Below, one piece after another: positions 34,971-46,810 of a DNA stretch of 64,000 bases (its first letter is position 1; each line of letters starts with the position of its first letter). The notes under the pieces are model-generated. The model worked only from the letters and a program-made list of their open reading frames with translations. It ran no database searches and was not told the origin of the DNA. The position numbers and the translations under genes were made by a program. Source of the DNA: Fragilaria crotonensis. Lineage: Eukaryota; Bacillariophyta; Fragilariophyceae; Fragilariales; Fragilariaceae. The DNA lies in contig JAKSYS010000881.1 in NCBI GenBank assembly GCA_022925895.1, positions 1 to 64,000 on the forward strand, given 5' to 3'.

Positions 34971-37460
34971 ATGATTCTGAGTATCGCTCCTACCAGTAGA
35001 CGCCCAATGGCAACCATGATGAGACGGATTGAAAACCACGACTTCTTTCTCTCCCGTTTCAGAAACACTACCGGTCGTGGCAATCTATGGTTCAGCACGA
35101 TGAGGCCGTTCACACAACATTTGCCTCGCAGGAATCGTCCTCGACTACCCGCTGCAACACTGTCGTCCAAGTCGCAATCGATCGCGCCACAGGCGATAGC
35201 TGCTGGTGCTTGTAGCCTACCTCGATTCTTCTCTGTTGAATCTAATGCTAGTACCGTGCAGGAAGCAGGAGTCGAAGCGAAGCAAACAACAAGTCGAGAA
35301 CCTAGTAAGACGACCACGAACCCGGCGAATGAACTCAACCAGAGAATCTACATGCTCGGGCAAGACCGCAAATGGATCGAAATCTTGCGGCTGCATAATG
35401 AGAAAAAGGAGTTGTTCAACAACGCATGCTACGCAACAACAATGAGTCAATTGGGACGCATCTCATCGTTTAAGAAACGTGATCCACTGTTTCTGGCCTT
35501 TCTCGACGACTTGAGAGAGCAACTTCGATTGCGTGGTTTGGATTGGATGGGTGCTCGTTCGTTTGCTACGATTGTACATAGAATAGCAAAGATGCAGCTC
35601 CGAGACAATGATCGAGCAATGCATATCATCAGTCTGATTGAGAGTAAGGAGAATGCTGAATGGCTGTTTAAGAATGCCAACTCGCAAGAAATCGAAAATT
35701 GTGTGTGGGCTTGTGGGAAACTTGGAATCCATTCACCAAACCTGTTCAGGCTGGTAGATCGAGAGGCACAAACGTTATTTGACAAAGGCAATCCGCAAAA
35801 CATCGCTAACATTGCGTGGGCTTGTGGAAGGCTCGGAATCCAGGCGCCCAAGCTATTCCTACTGATAGATCAAGAAGCACAAGTTCTATTAGACAACGGC
35901 AAACCACAAGACATTGCAAATGTTGTTTGGGCATGCGGTAAGCTGGGAATCCATTCGCCAAATCTCTTCAATGTGCTTGATCGCGAGGCAGGAAGCCTGG
36001 GCAAAGGCAAGCCACAAGACATTGCAAGCTGTGTTTGGGCTTGTGGGAGGCTTGGAATCCATGATTCACCCAATCTATTTCGGTTGCTCGAGCAAGAGGC
36101 CGAGCGCTTGTGTGACTATGGTGATACGCAAAGCCTTGCAAATTGTGTTTGGGCTTGTGGAAAGCTTGGTATGAACTCTCCAAATCTTTTCAAAACGCTT
36201 GATCGCAAGGCGCAACTGTTGTTCGGCAATAACAAGCCACAAGAAATCGCAAACTGTGTGTGGGCTTGTGGAACGCTTGGGATCCCTTCACCCAATCTGT
36301 TTGGACTGCTTGATCGAGAGGCACAAAACTTGTTTGATTATGGCAAGCCAATAGACATCGCAAACTGCGCTTGGGCGTGTGGTAAGCTTGGAATCAAGTC
36401 ACCCAATCTGTTCAGTCTACTTGATCGCGATGCAGAACGCTTGTTCTATGGCAAGCCACAAGACATTGCAAGTTGTGTTTGGGCTTGTGGTAGGCTCGGA
36501 ATCCTTTCACCAAATCTGTTTAGAATGCTCGACCTCGATGCAGAACGGCTGTTCCACAAGGGCAACTCGCAAGAAATCGCAAATTGTGTTTCGGCTTGTG
36601 GAAAGCTTGGAATTCATTCAACCAATTTGTTTACCTTGCTGGATCGCAACGCAGAACGGTTGTTTGTCAAGGGCAACTCACAGGAAATTGCTAGCTGCGT
36701 CATGGCTTGCGCAAAGCTTGAAATCGGTTCACCCAATTTGTTTAAGGTTCTCGATCGCAATGCAGAACAATTGTTTAACAACGGCGACGCGCATGAAATC
36801 GCAAACTGTGTTTGGGCTTGCGCAAAAATGAGGATCAAGTCGAAAATTTTGTTTAGATTGCTGGATCGCGATGCAGAGCATTTGCTTGACAAGGGCAACT
36901 CTCAAGACATTGCAAACTATGTGTGGGCGTGTGGGAAGCTTGAAATAAATGCAACCAACTTGTTTAAGGTGCTTGATCGCGAGGCAGAACGCTTGTTGGG
37001 TAAGGGCAACTCGCGAGAAATCGCCAATTGTGTTTGGGCTTGTGGGAAGCTTGGAATCAAGTCAACGAATTTGTTTGCGTTGCTGGATCGCGAGGCAGAA
37101 CGTTTGTTTGCCAAGGGCAACACGCAAGATATCGCTAACTGTGTTTGGGCTTGTGGAAAGCTTGGAGTCAAGTCAACCAATCTGTTTACGTTGCTGGATC
37201 GCGAGGCAGAGCATTTGTTCAACAAGGGCAACTTACAAGAAATCGCTAACTGTGTTTGGGCTTGTGGGCAGCTTGGAATTAAGTCAAACAATGTGTTTAC
37301 GCTGCTGGATCGCGAGGCAGAACGTTTGTTTGCCAAGGGCAACTCGCAAGATATTGAGAGCTGTCTTAGGGCTTGTGCCAAGCTTGGCATGGAGTCGCCC
37401 AATCTGGTAAGGCTACTTGATAACTTGACTCCTGTCTCGGCTACAGACACTCTTGTCTGA
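34971..37460 (+). CDS. OPR-type repeat protein, organelle RNA-binding family
   Basis: This intact 829-residue frame starts at an ATG at 34971. A second ATG at 35100 starts MRPFTQHLPRRNRPRLPA, a much better organelle presequence and the one matching the paralogue, so 35100 may be the true start. After an N-terminal domain, sixteen ~38-residue repeats run from about residue 235 to the end, each with a core like IANCVWACGKLGI, then SPNLFRLLDREAERLF. This matches octotricopeptide-like arrays of the Tbc2 type, which bind organelle transcripts for processing or translation. Unlike the minus-strand paralogue at 13319-15620 it has no RAP-like C-terminus: it stops after DNLTPVSATDTLV. Target and organelle cannot be read from sequence. 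Confidence 0.85.
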   Translation: MILSIAPTSRRPMATMMRRIENHDFFLSRFRNTTGRGNLWFSTMRPFTQHLPRRNRPRLPAATLSSKSQSIAPQAIAAGACSLPRFFSVESNASTVQEAGVEAKQTTSREPSKTTTNPANELNQRIYMLGQDRKWIEILRLHNEKKELFNNACYATTMSQLGRISSFKKRDPLFLAFLDDLREQLRLRGLDWMGARSFATIVHRIAKMQLRDNDRAMHIISLIESKENAEWLFKNANSQEIENCVWACGKLGIHSPNLFRLVDREAQTLFDKGNPQNIANIAWACGRLGIQAPKLFLLIDQEAQVLLDNGKPQDIANVVWACGKLGIHSPNLFNVLDREAGSLGKGKPQDIASCVWACGRLGIHDSPNLFRLLEQEAERLCDYGDTQSLANCVWACGKLGMNSPNLFKTLDRKAQLLFGNNKPQEIANCVWACGTLGIPSPNLFGLLDREAQNLFDYGKPIDIANCAWACGKLGIKSPNLFSLLDRDAERLFYGKPQDIASCVWACGRLGILSPNLFRMLDLDAERLFHKGNSQEIANCVSACGKLGIHSTNLFTLLDRNAERLFVKGNSQEIASCVMACAKLEIGSPNLFKVLDRNAEQLFNNGDAHEIANCVWACAKMRIKSKILFRLLDRDAEHLLDKGNSQDIANYVWACGKLEINATNLFKVLDREAERLLGKGNSREIANCVWACGKLGIKSTNLFALLDREAERLFAKGNTQDIANCVWACGKLGVKSTNLFTLLDREAEHLFNKGNLQEIANCVWACGQLGIKSNNVFTLLDREAERLFAKGNSQDIESCLRACAKLGMESPNLVRLLDNLTPVSATDTLV

Positions 37461-38459
37461 ATGGCCAACAGAAGTGATCCGTTGCCTTGCAAGACATGAT
37501 TTCCCAACAGGCAGACTATTTTCGATATCAACCCGAACGCGATTTAGGACTTGCAGCGTCATACAAACACGCATTCGTCTCTCTCATGATTGGTGGGACG
37601 CATCAAGTCGAGATCATACGAAGGGTTGGTGTCCAGACGACAAAAGGAGCTTAGGCCGATTTCGACAGTCGAGTTGGAATACGCCAAAAAAGACCGATAA
37701 CTAGAAAAAACATTTAATCGGATCTACACACACTTGGCACTGCACGTTGCTCCTTTGGGAGACCAAGTATTGCATGTAGTTACGTTAAGTAGGAAGCAGA
37801 CTTCACTACTAGATTGGCGAATGGCGCTTGAGAGAACACAATCATTTTGACGATGTTGGACGAACACTTTGCTGTTGGCTGGCCCACTAGTTGTCCGAGA
37901 CACAGCATGTTATTATGTTTTATGTTGTCGAATAGGGAAGCAGAACATTAGTTTGGCGACAGGCGCTTGTAAGAATACCCCAATATGGATGCTCTCAATA
38001 TGTTACTGTCGTACTGGAGTACTGTATCACCATAGGTAGCACGTGAAAAGGTCAGTACTGTGACGTCATGCTTGACGTCATTTCCTTGCATTCTAATCGA
38101 ACCCATGTATGACCAGAGATGCCGGACGACGTTAGACTACAGGTACTATACGTACCGGTAGGCGAAACGCCGAATTCTAAAGGTGTGCTGACGTGCGGAC
38201 AGACAGACCGCGCGAGCGCGAAGCCGGAATCCCGATTCAAGGGCGGTTAAATGGGCAGTGATAAAAGGCGATGTTTTCAATCGTAAGCGTGTATGGGATA
38301 TGCAGAGTAGGAATCAAGGCACCCCAGGTCGTGAATATCCAAGTTAAGTCACACAACTTCGGAAACGTTTTGGTAAGAGTGGAAGAAGCAGTGCAAGAAA
38401 ACTGGGATTCTCAGGCAACACATTCTAACACAATCAGCGAATCGTGATCAGAAAGCACC
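37461..38459. other. Spacer without gene
   Basis: About 1 kb. An 83-codon frame at 37453-37704 overlaps the OPR stop and has no motif. Two loosely similar segments (GGAAGCAGAC... at about 37791 and GGAAGCAGAAC... at about 37937, each followed by TTGGCGA and GGCGCTTG) suggest a small decayed duplication. Nothing else is seen. Confidence 0.4.
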
Positions 38460-38770
38460 CCGAAGCAGACATTCGAGAGGCAGCGCACTTTTTTCAAAGT
38501 AGTCAAGTCGACGGCGATAGCACACACACGACTTGGACGTGCACAATGATACCTGACTGGGCGCTGATGAGCCCACCGAACCTATTCGGAGACCTGTTCG
38601 GAATTCTGCTCTTATTCCAGGTGATGCCACCGTTCCTACTCCTACTCCTACCCTTGTTGCCGCTCCTGCTGGTACACTTGTCTCTACTCCTGTTCTTGAG
38701 GCAAATTGTTTGCCTGTGGCAAAGATAACCCCCAAGCCTACTCCAACGCCACGACACCAAGAAAAACTGC
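38460..38770 (+). pseudogene. Fragment of the neighbouring glutaminyl cyclase gene
   Basis: This piece is homologous at the DNA level to about 40228-40600 of the next gene. GCAGCGCACTTTTTTC matches GCAGCACACTTTTATC, CACACGACTTGGACGTGCACAA matches with one change, and a Pro/Thr-coding CCTACTCCTACTCCTACC run and ACCAAGAAA follow in the same order. It covers only the stalk region and ends before the catalytic domain. It is a broken partial tandem copy. Confidence 0.75.
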
Positions 38771-39628
38771 CAACAAACTCGACCTTGTCAAGAAGAATCT
38801 CGCACCCGATCACGGCCTTGGCGACGGAGCGGACGACTTCGTTCATCTTCATTAAGGGATCAGGTGTTTTGAGGCCTCGCAATGGTAAAATTGCCGTCCT
38901 TGTTGGGCCTTCACGAACGACGCACAAGAAAGGAGAGCCACCCACTCCTCAACTGCCAGTTTGTTGAACACCCCACGTATGTGTGGTACACTCAGGACGA
39001 TAGTTTGTATGTATACCCCACACATGACAAGGTCAATGTTGAATTTCTGTCATCACCGAATCCACGAAATTGGGATGACGAAAAGGGCACATTTTCCCGG
39101 CAGTGGCATCACAGCCCTCTCGCACCTACGCGTATTCATAATTTTCATACGAACCATGATGATCGTGTGCAATTCGAAAGACGAATGAATACAGAATAGG
39201 AATACTGTAGTTCGTAGTACTGTTATGCGTTATCCGTACTCGTAGTAGATTAGGGCTCGAATGATAGTTGTATGACATACATAGTCTACAGCATTGCAAA
39301 GGGCGACAGTACGAATTGCGAATCCTTCAGTTCGCTCATGCTTCACGCAGATGATTAAATGACCGCGCCCATGTGGCGTACGCCACACATGTACTGCAGA
39401 TGCCCGCATTATGCCCGTGTTGTCCAGCGTGCGCAGAAGCACTGACATGAACACATGAACCATCATCTAAAACATTCAACTCTGAACGGTCTCTGCGCGT
39501 TTGCTTCCTTGTCCTCGGCAATCTCAAATCTAGTTCTTCAACGGTGCAATACCACATCACCCTGCTATCGAACAACCGACAGCTGACGGCTGATAGTCCA
39601 GTTCCTGCCACCGGACGGTAATACAATA
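38771..39628. other. Spacer upstream of the glutaminyl cyclase gene
   Basis: No supported gene. A minus-strand frame across 38780-38945 reads rather protein-like (PLMKMNEVVRSVAKAVIG) but I cannot place it, and it may be a fragment of an unrelated gene. The promoter of the next gene should lie close to 39628. Confidence 0.4.
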
Positions 39629-41439
39629 ATGAAACACTTTGACATTGAAAGCGCCAAGCCAGACAATCCCCTTTCGACAGACGACGAAAATGAAGACAAC
39701 GACTTATCCTCAATATTTCCTGCCGCGCGCCGTCGGCAAAATACATGGTTCGCATTTGGTTTAGCCGTCTGTCTTTTCGGTGCAGCAGCACTGGTCCTGT
39801 CCAGAAGTTACGAATCTCCCAATCTAATTCCTGCAGATCTTGTCTTTGACGCCGATGGTGGAGAGGTGGGAAATGACGCTCCGAATGCCAAGACTCAACA
39901 ATTGGATGATGAATCGCAGCAATCGACTTCCAACATCAGATCAAATCCCTTTCATGCTCCTCATCAGTTTCGAGACGATTTTCTTTTCCATCACCAGGGT
40001 GACTTAATTCGTGATCCATCAAATCGCACCAGAATCAAACAACAGGCCGTCTTGGATGCTTGGAATCGCACCCATCCAGGAGAACCACTGCCTGACAGCC
40101 TCAATTTCAGTCTCTACGCTTCGAGAAATGATCCTTGGACAGATCCGTTTGGAGCTGATTTTCATAATCCAAAACGACCCATGGATCGCCCCGATCACCA
40201 TGTTAATCACGATCCGAGGCATCCAGAAACAGACATGGGAGGGGCAGCACACTTTTATCCAACCAAGACGAACGAGGACAGTGGTCAAGTCGAAGATAGT
40301 TCACACGACTTGGATGTGCACAACGATGAGCCTCCTGTTCCAGTTCCTACCTCCATTCCTACTCCTGCCCCGATCCTTGTTGTTACTCCTGTTCCTACAC
40401 CTGATCCTACTCCTGATCCTACCCTTGGTGCTACTTCTGCTCCTACCCTTGGTGCCACCCCTGATCCTACACCTGTTCCTACTCCTGTCCCTATCCCTAC
40501 TCCTGCGCCTACCCCTGTTGTTGAGGCAACTCCTTCGCCGGTGGAACAGACAACCGTCAAGGCTACTTCAACGTCGCGAGACCAAGAAATCGCCGCGTGG
40601 CACGCTGCAACCGTCACCACGGACAGTGGCAGAACCATGTTTGAGGTAGTGGATCAGCTGCGGCACGATCATAATGCCTTTACTCAGGGACTGACATTTG
40701 CCAATGGCAAATTGTACGAATCTGCGGGTTTGTATGGACAATCCAGTATTCGGATACTTGACCCCAACACGGGAGATGCTGTACAGATTGTACCAATCGA
40801 CCGCCAATACTTTGCCGAGGGGAATGACATTTTACAAGGACAAGTTGATACAAATTGTGTGGAAAAAGGCAAAGGGATTCGTGTACGATGCCAATAACAT
40901 TGCGGCTCCTCCGATTGAATACACCTACAAGACAACGAAAGACAATGAAGGATGGGGGCTGACCTACGATAGCGATAGAGGGCATTTGGTAGTGACGGAT
41001 GGATCGGCAAACCTAATCTTTTGGGATCCCGGATTGTTGGCAAACTGGACATTGCGCTCCTTTGGCCGATAGACCTCCCATTCAGGTAAGGCGATTGAAT
41101 GGCCAACCCGCAATGGAATTGAACGAAATCGAGTATTGGAGAGGCCGCGTCCTCGCCAATATGTGGTATTCCGACGTGCTCTTGGTCATCAATCCAGAGT
41201 CTGGGAAAGTGGAGAAGGAGTATGGTAAGTGCAATTGTTCGCATGTTAATGTCCGCTGATATTCCATCGGCACTAACTTGCGTTGTGATGCTGTTTCATC
41301 AGATTTTGGACCCATCTTTCCCAAGCGAAATACAGATGCAGATGTGTTCAATGGAATCTCTGTTTCGGATGACCCCGACGTGCTGTATGTGACGGGCAAA
41401 AAATGGGATCGTATTTTCAAGGTGAAGCTTCTAGTCTAG
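39629..41439 (+). CDS. Membrane-anchored glutaminyl-peptide cyclotransferase
   Basis: The ATG at 39629 starts an acidic cytosolic tail and a membrane helix at about residues 40-58 (WFAFGLAVCLFGAAALVLS). A ~170-residue luminal spacer, a Pro/Thr stalk of PTPDPTP-type repeats and a plant-type glutamine cyclotransferase beta-propeller domain follow (VVDQLRHDHNAFTQGL; EYTYKTTKDNEGWGLTYD; MELNEIEYW; NMWYSDVLLVINP). The enzyme turns N-terminal Gln into pyroglutamate on secreted proteins, so a Golgi/ER type II location is likely. An intron at 41225-41302 (GTAAGT...CAG, 78 nt) rejoins EKEY to DFGPIFPK. Frame changes near 40820 (GAGGGGAATG) and 41055 split the domain as read; the conserved sequence continues in the next frame. 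The family's usual short N-terminus makes this stalked form unusual. Confidence 0.85.
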
Positions 41440-41518
41440 GTCTCTGATGAAGAAGGGAAACTTATTGTGTTAGCTCTTTTACAATATAATGCGTTCTGGT
41501 AGCGCGACATGCTTCCTG

Positions 41519-43878
41519 TCAAGTTTGATCGACGAGGCGCCCATCAATGACAATGTACGCGACAACCTTCTTTTCCATCGGCACCGTGTAGTCAGGCACA
41601 ACTGCAGAATTTTGATAACTTTGAGTAATTGGGTAACCGCCTCTCGCCAACCCACCACCTGGTTCACCATTAGGTATCCTTTGATAGGATAGTTCCTCCT
41701 TCTTTCGGTACCTGAATCCCACTAGCGACAAGAGAAAGCTTCCTATTAGACCAACAACGATGATGACGAGACCTGGTGGAACATACATCAAGTCAACTGA
41801 AACGGAAGACGATAAGGAAACGATGTGAGACAAATCTCTCCAGAAATTTGAAAACTGGAAATTCTCCTTCCCAAGTACGATATACTTACAGTGGAACGGC
41901 GGCAACACTTCAACATCTTCGTGATCATAAAATCCAGCATGTGCCAAGCACGAGGGTCCAGTGAATTCCTCGAGACACTCGCAGTGTTTCTTCTCGGTAC
42001 ACGTGCCCTTGTTGGGACCGCCGCAGTCATTGTCATCGCTACAGGTCCCACCGCCTCGCCGGACCGGTTGCAGGGGCATGGTATCACCTTCTGCCATGTA
42101 CCGTCGCGCGTGACCCTTGATGAAGAGATCCGTCGGTCGTTTCCGGGTCGAACACCCCAACACTTGTTTGGAGTCGTTGACTGCTTGATAGACTCGGACA
42201 TGATCGATTTCAAAGGTAGCTGGGAAGTTGCTGCAGTACCCTTGCGGTAGGGCGCAGAAACAATCTGGATCATCACAATGGTAGCAAGTACATTTACATC
42301 CGTCGGGACATGGTTTTGGGAATCCCCAGTTGCTTGAGACAGCTGTATTCATAAGCAGGTACATGGGTTCACTGGGGATTTCAGATCCTGTAATCTCAAG
42401 GCTTTTACCGGAGACCCCGTACGTGAGGTCCCCATCGATGAACCATTTGATATAACCGCCACTTCCGTCCTCTTCCGGTGGTTCCCATTCGACACGATAC
42501 ATGCTGATCCCTGTAATGCGTGAGGTTCAGTCGCGTGTTTGCCGACAGAGCGTCCGACTGATAGGTATAACTCTTAGGTTCATGAACAAGTGTAACTCCG
42601 TAAAAGAAGGGATTAAGCGCCGACTGTGTTTTGTTGCCGTATTCCAGATGACTATACCAATGGTTCTTTTCTGACGGAGGCTGACCTAGTACAGGCCGGT
42701 TCTGGTCAATGCCAGGGGACACCTACGTGGTCCAAGACGTGTCAGCAAGGCAATGGGTTCGACGACGCAGAGGAGACTTGGCTGCCGTCAATACTTACCT
42801 GATACGAACATGAGAGGTACGGTCGTCGAATGGGAGTGTGTGGTAAAGGTTCCGAAGTACCCTGCATGGTCTCTAAAACGTCAATTTCGGGAGCACCTCG
42901 CCCTTGACCTTCGGCAAGACCATAATGACCAACTTTGGAACAGGCATTAATTTCCTGACTACTTCGTATCGAGGAAGTGCACTTGTTGTAACTGTACGGC
43001 CACACGAAATCAGAGGAACCGACGTACGATGCTCGCGCCAAATTTCCCAGTAACCAAACTATAATAGGCAGTCAGTATGAATAGCCCCATGAATGTGTCG
43101 AGAAATACACGAAGAAAAAGGTGTCAGATCCCATGGATCGCTAACGTGAGAAACAAAGTGACAAACACTTCGAACGTACGTGCCGGCCAGAGACCACCAG
43201 TGGATGGGTCTCCGGGCAGTTTTGCTGAGAATTCGACAATACCTCCGGTGATACAAAACTTATTCCATCCCTGCAACATGGCCGATTGTATGTACTTCGA
43301 GTCGACGTAGAATTTCTTCGTCTTTTCGTTGAATGCCTTGTACAGGTTTTGCTTCTGTTCGGTTGTAATGCTCAGGACACCATCTCTCGTAATGGCGTTG
43401 TCGTGACTGTAGTAATGAAGAGCATCGTTGGTGTCTAAAGGAACATTTTTCAAAGGTTGATAGTGAGGAGTATAAAGAAAAATGGTGAGAACACAAGGGA
43501 AAAGGGGGCGTTTGAGTTTGGTTGCGGGTTGGCAAGAAAACGTACAATCATTCTTGTTGAGGGCCGTCCACCGAGGATCATTCCCATCGTTGAAGGTCCG
43601 ACCTTGAACGTTGAATTCATCGGAAAACACCTACAATAGAGAAAGAAGAATATTTTGAGATAATTGCACCATCGAGTGCACCACAGCACACACCATTGGT
43701 GTTGTCGTTGCTGCTGCTGCTGTTGTAGTTACAATCCACGTACCAGCTCATATTCCCTTGTATCCGTCTCCACAAGAGCCCTTGTCGAATAAAATTTCTT
43801 GGGAGTATCTGGGTCTACCCAGGATGCTCGTGATGAACTGATGTGTAGCAGTGCTAACGTTGTCGCCAGCAAACTCAT
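41519..43878 (-). CDS. GH16 beta-glucan enzyme, SKN1/KRE6 type (five introns by eye)
   Basis: The ATG at 43878 opens a signal peptide (MSLLATTLALLHISSSRA). Exons as read are 43878-43744, 43630-43546, 43434-43180, 43058-42799, 42722-41890 and 41796-41519. All five introns have GT-AG ends and are about 75-121 nt (last 41797-41889). Landmarks are VFSDEFNVQGRTF, GLWPA joining LWLLGNLARA, the GH16 catalytic EIDVLE, FYGVTLVHEPKSYTYQSDAL and EWEPPEEDGSGGYIKWFIDG. A Cys-rich EGF-like segment, a membrane helix (LVIIVVGLIGSFLLSLVGF) and a short cytosolic tail follow. KRE6/SKN1 proteins remodel beta-1,6/1,3-glucans, and diatom homologues are the TGS transglycosylases of chrysolaminarin. The frame slips near 42500, where QHV and YRVEWEP should join; a GT dinucleotide seems to be missing. 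Confidence 0.9.
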
Positions 43879-45155
43879 TTGGTCTTGAAATTGTTGGGGA
43901 TGAATTGGTTTCGCGCCGTCTCCTTACGTCACTTCAGTTGATGGTGTCACAACTCGGAAGATTTCTGCTCGATAACCTGTCCTCGTACTCCAATCACTCT
44001 TGGCGATCGACTCGTTGAGTGTCACAGAGCCACAGCTGCTGTTTGCCGTTTTCCACTTTTTCAAGATACTGATACACAGAGTGACGGCAATCTTATGTAT
44101 CAGAGTACCCTCGTAACACTACTATCACTAATAATGAAGTACTACTGTTCCGAGCAACAGCTGAACAGCTTCAAGACCTGTGAGTGCAAGTGCTGTTGAA
44201 TGAAACGATGGTCAGCAGCAACGACGACGATGCAAATCTCGTATCGTTTCCGTGTTGCTTGAATCAAGAGATTAGTACAGGTCGTTGTTGTAATCCACAA
44301 ATAGTTTTGGCAGACGTCGTCTCATCGAATGAGTGACCTACGTATTTATTTTTTTATCTTTTTGAGCTCTGAATTTTTGAGTCGTTTGTTGCGCCGTCTT
44401 GTGGATATATTGTTTTTTGGAAAAGTTGAACGAGGTGGGAAATTCCGTATCCTTATTATCGTGTGAATTCCTTGAGTTTCAGATTCGGGATAATTTGTGC
44501 CATCGAATCAGAATCTAAAGTTTGATATTCGTACCCCAGCAGAACCTGTATTGTTGCGGAGTACGTACGTGCATACCGGTACAACTACTTGTAACGATAC
44601 TGCTACCAGATAGCCAAGTAAAAAATTTCTATGCCCATACCCCAAACCCCAAACCCCATACCCCATACCCGTTTCGAATGTACTCAGAAATCAGTAGATT
44701 TACTATACTACCACTTTGTACCGTTGATGACGATTTGCCAAACTCGTCAAATGAGCATTTTCCGAGTGTGCAAGTATGCATAGCAAGTAGCCTGCAAGTG
44801 ACAGTACTCGTACGAAGGCCGGCGCGCCTGCCGCGAGGCTGTTTCAATCACAATCGATCTGTTCGACGGCATTGCCAGTGGAATCCCTTTGTCGTACATC
44901 ACATATCTCCAAGGTTCCCTTAACCTGCTAGAGAGACTCTTGTTATCTATCTGTACTTGACGATTCGCGCGTACTACCAGTGTAACCCTTTCTGTTGTTT
45001 CGTATTACATCAAACGCTGTGTTCTATTTGTGCAATCCTCACCAGAACACTGCCAGACTAATCAACGAATTAAAACTTCCAGATAGGAAAGAAGCACCAC
45101 GAGCTCATTATCCTTCCATCAGCAACCATTGCTGTAGTTTTGAATCATCCAGATC
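43879..45155. other. Divergent spacer, GH16 / cysteine-rich membrane protein
   Basis: About 1.28 kb between two divergent genes, presumably with both promoters. A telomere-like heptamer run (ACCCCAA/ACCCCAT, about five units) lies at 44633-44671. The 133-codon frame at 44522-44923 has no motif and is not called. Confidence 0.45.
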
Positions 45156-46394
45156 ATGTGGAAACAATCCTTGGTTTTGGGACTATTGTCGCTGACTAGT
45201 AACGGTACTGGAGCGACAACAATGACAACTTCGTCCCAGGCACAACTACAGCGGCGATGGATGGCAGATGCACAAGCAGAGGATGACACAACAGCAGAAA
45301 CGACGGCTGCCTTTGAGTATGACTTGAGTTCATTCAGTCTCAGATTCGAAAAGTGTCAATACGTCAAGGCATTTGACGACGACTTGGCCGAAAGCGACAA
45401 ATTCGATACCGTCTTGGCCACCAAACAATTTGTCGTTTTTCAATTGTGTCCCTCGGACCAGTGTAATGATCAATGTAGCAAGAAAGGAGTGGTGCACGGA
45501 GAGTACGTGGTGGACATTGATGACTATTTAGCAGCAACGATTGCGAATCGACAGGCTGCCTTTGAAACCATGTGTGACAATTGCAATGAATTCTGCAACA
45601 ACAATGGGGAATACTGTTCGGGATGTGGAAAAACATGTTTTGAATGGGAGAGCATGGCATCCAATGGCTACGTGGATGCGTCCCAATACTCCACCTGCAC
45701 GAAAACGGACTACGTGCGAGCGAGCAATGACGATCAGAATGGTGAACAGAATCAGCAGAATCAACGCGTCTACGTTGGACCCATGTGCACGAACAATGGT
45801 CAAGCCATTGTCATTGGAGTGTTTGCCGATCAGTATTGTTGGGAACCAATCTCGGACTTGAATGTCGAGGATGTTTTGGGATACAAACTTTCCTACTATA
45901 TTCTGGACCAAGTTGTTGCTCCCACTGACGGCGCGACTAGTAGTAGTACAAGCAATGCCTGTCTCAGTTGCATGGAAGATGCTAATTCGGGGAATGCCAA
46001 TGACCAAGCCGATGGAGATAATGTCAATGAAATGTGCGAAGACGTTTACAATGCGGCTGCGAAATGCGAATCCATCTACGGTCTCGAAACGGGCTTTATC
46101 AACATGCATCGGAACGAAAAGGCATATGAAAATCAAGTGGAGAATGAATTCATGTCTTGTACATTTATCAAAAACTTGATTTGGAACTCCTACACTGAAG
46201 AGGGTGAGATTAATTACATGGCAGTGCAGGATGAAGTGATTCGCACCGTCACTACAGTGCAAGCCACGGCCTTGACGTGTCTGTCATTGTTTTTCGTGTG
46301 CATGTTGGGATATGGCCTTTATTTGCATAATGCCATTCAGAGAGAATATCCCGATATTGATTTGGCATCGCAAGGAGATGGAGTTTATTCGTAG
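45156..46394 (+). CDS. Unknown cysteine-rich type I membrane protein
   Basis: This intact frame of 412 residues starts at an ATG at 45156. It begins with a likely signal peptide (MWKQSLVLGLLSLTSNGTGA). The luminal part is acidic with about 20 cysteines, several in close clusters (CDNCNEFCNNNGEYCSGCGK; CLSCMED), suggesting a disulphide-rich fold. Near the C-terminus, at about residues 362-390, is a membrane helix (LTCLSLFFVCMLGYGLYL), followed by a ~20-residue cytosolic tail (REYPDIDLASQGDGVYS). I recognise no enzymatic motif. Similar secreted Cys-rich proteins are common in diatoms, but their roles are undefined. Membrane topology is clear from sequence; function is not. Confidence 0.85.
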   Translation: MWKQSLVLGLLSLTSNGTGATTMTTSSQAQLQRRWMADAQAEDDTTAETTAAFEYDLSSFSLRFEKCQYVKAFDDDLAESDKFDTVLATKQFVVFQLCPSDQCNDQCSKKGVVHGEYVVDIDDYLAATIANRQAAFETMCDNCNEFCNNNGEYCSGCGKTCFEWESMASNGYVDASQYSTCTKTDYVRASNDDQNGEQNQQNQRVYVGPMCTNNGQAIVIGVFADQYCWEPISDLNVEDVLGYKLSYYILDQVVAPTDGATSSSTSNACLSCMEDANSGNANDQADGDNVNEMCEDVYNAAAKCESIYGLETGFINMHRNEKAYENQVENEFMSCTFIKNLIWNSYTEEGEINYMAVQDEVIRTVTTVQATALTCLSLFFVCMLGYGLYLHNAIQREYPDIDLASQGDGVYS

Positions 46395-46810
46395 GAACGC
46401 AACGCAATACTATAGATTATTTTACACTTTTGCATCTACAAAATGTGCAAGTTGTATAGTTTGTTATCGTGTTCATTTGACGGAACAGACATACCATTTG
46501 TGGGCATGTCTCGTTTGTTCCACGTTGAATCACCATTTGTGTCGCCAAGCGTGTAGAAACGACTCGGTACGGCATGCCCGTCACACTCGTACTTGTCAAG
46601 ATCGAGGTCTACATAGTGATGCGCGACGATCAGCACAATCGACACTTGTTTCTAAACATTGGCCGTGAGGGTGTTCAAAACGAAAAACTATTGGTTTATC
46701 GGCTGTCTACGAAAGCGAGCGAGAGTGTAAAACCTTGCGACAGGAACCCCTCTCGGCAATGATTTTCAATGGCGTCGTAAGCTCACGCAGCAGTCAGAAC
46801 TGACATTTAA
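46395..46810. other. Convergent spacer, membrane protein / VDAC
   Basis: This is 3' flank of two convergent genes. The frames here have no motif, and no RNA gene is seen. Confidence 0.5.

Noticed and set aside
38448-38945. 165-codon minus-strand frame near the glutaminyl cyclase fragment
   Set aside because: Much of it is antisense to the Pro/Thr-coding fragment; the remainder is protein-like but too short to call.
44633-44671. Telomere-like ACCCCAA/ACCCCAT heptamers
   Set aside because: Only about five degenerate units inside a gene-rich region; more likely simple sequence than an interstitial telomere.
44522-44923. 133-codon plus-strand frame
   Set aside because: No motif, starts at a non-ATG codon and crosses the low-complexity heptamer run.
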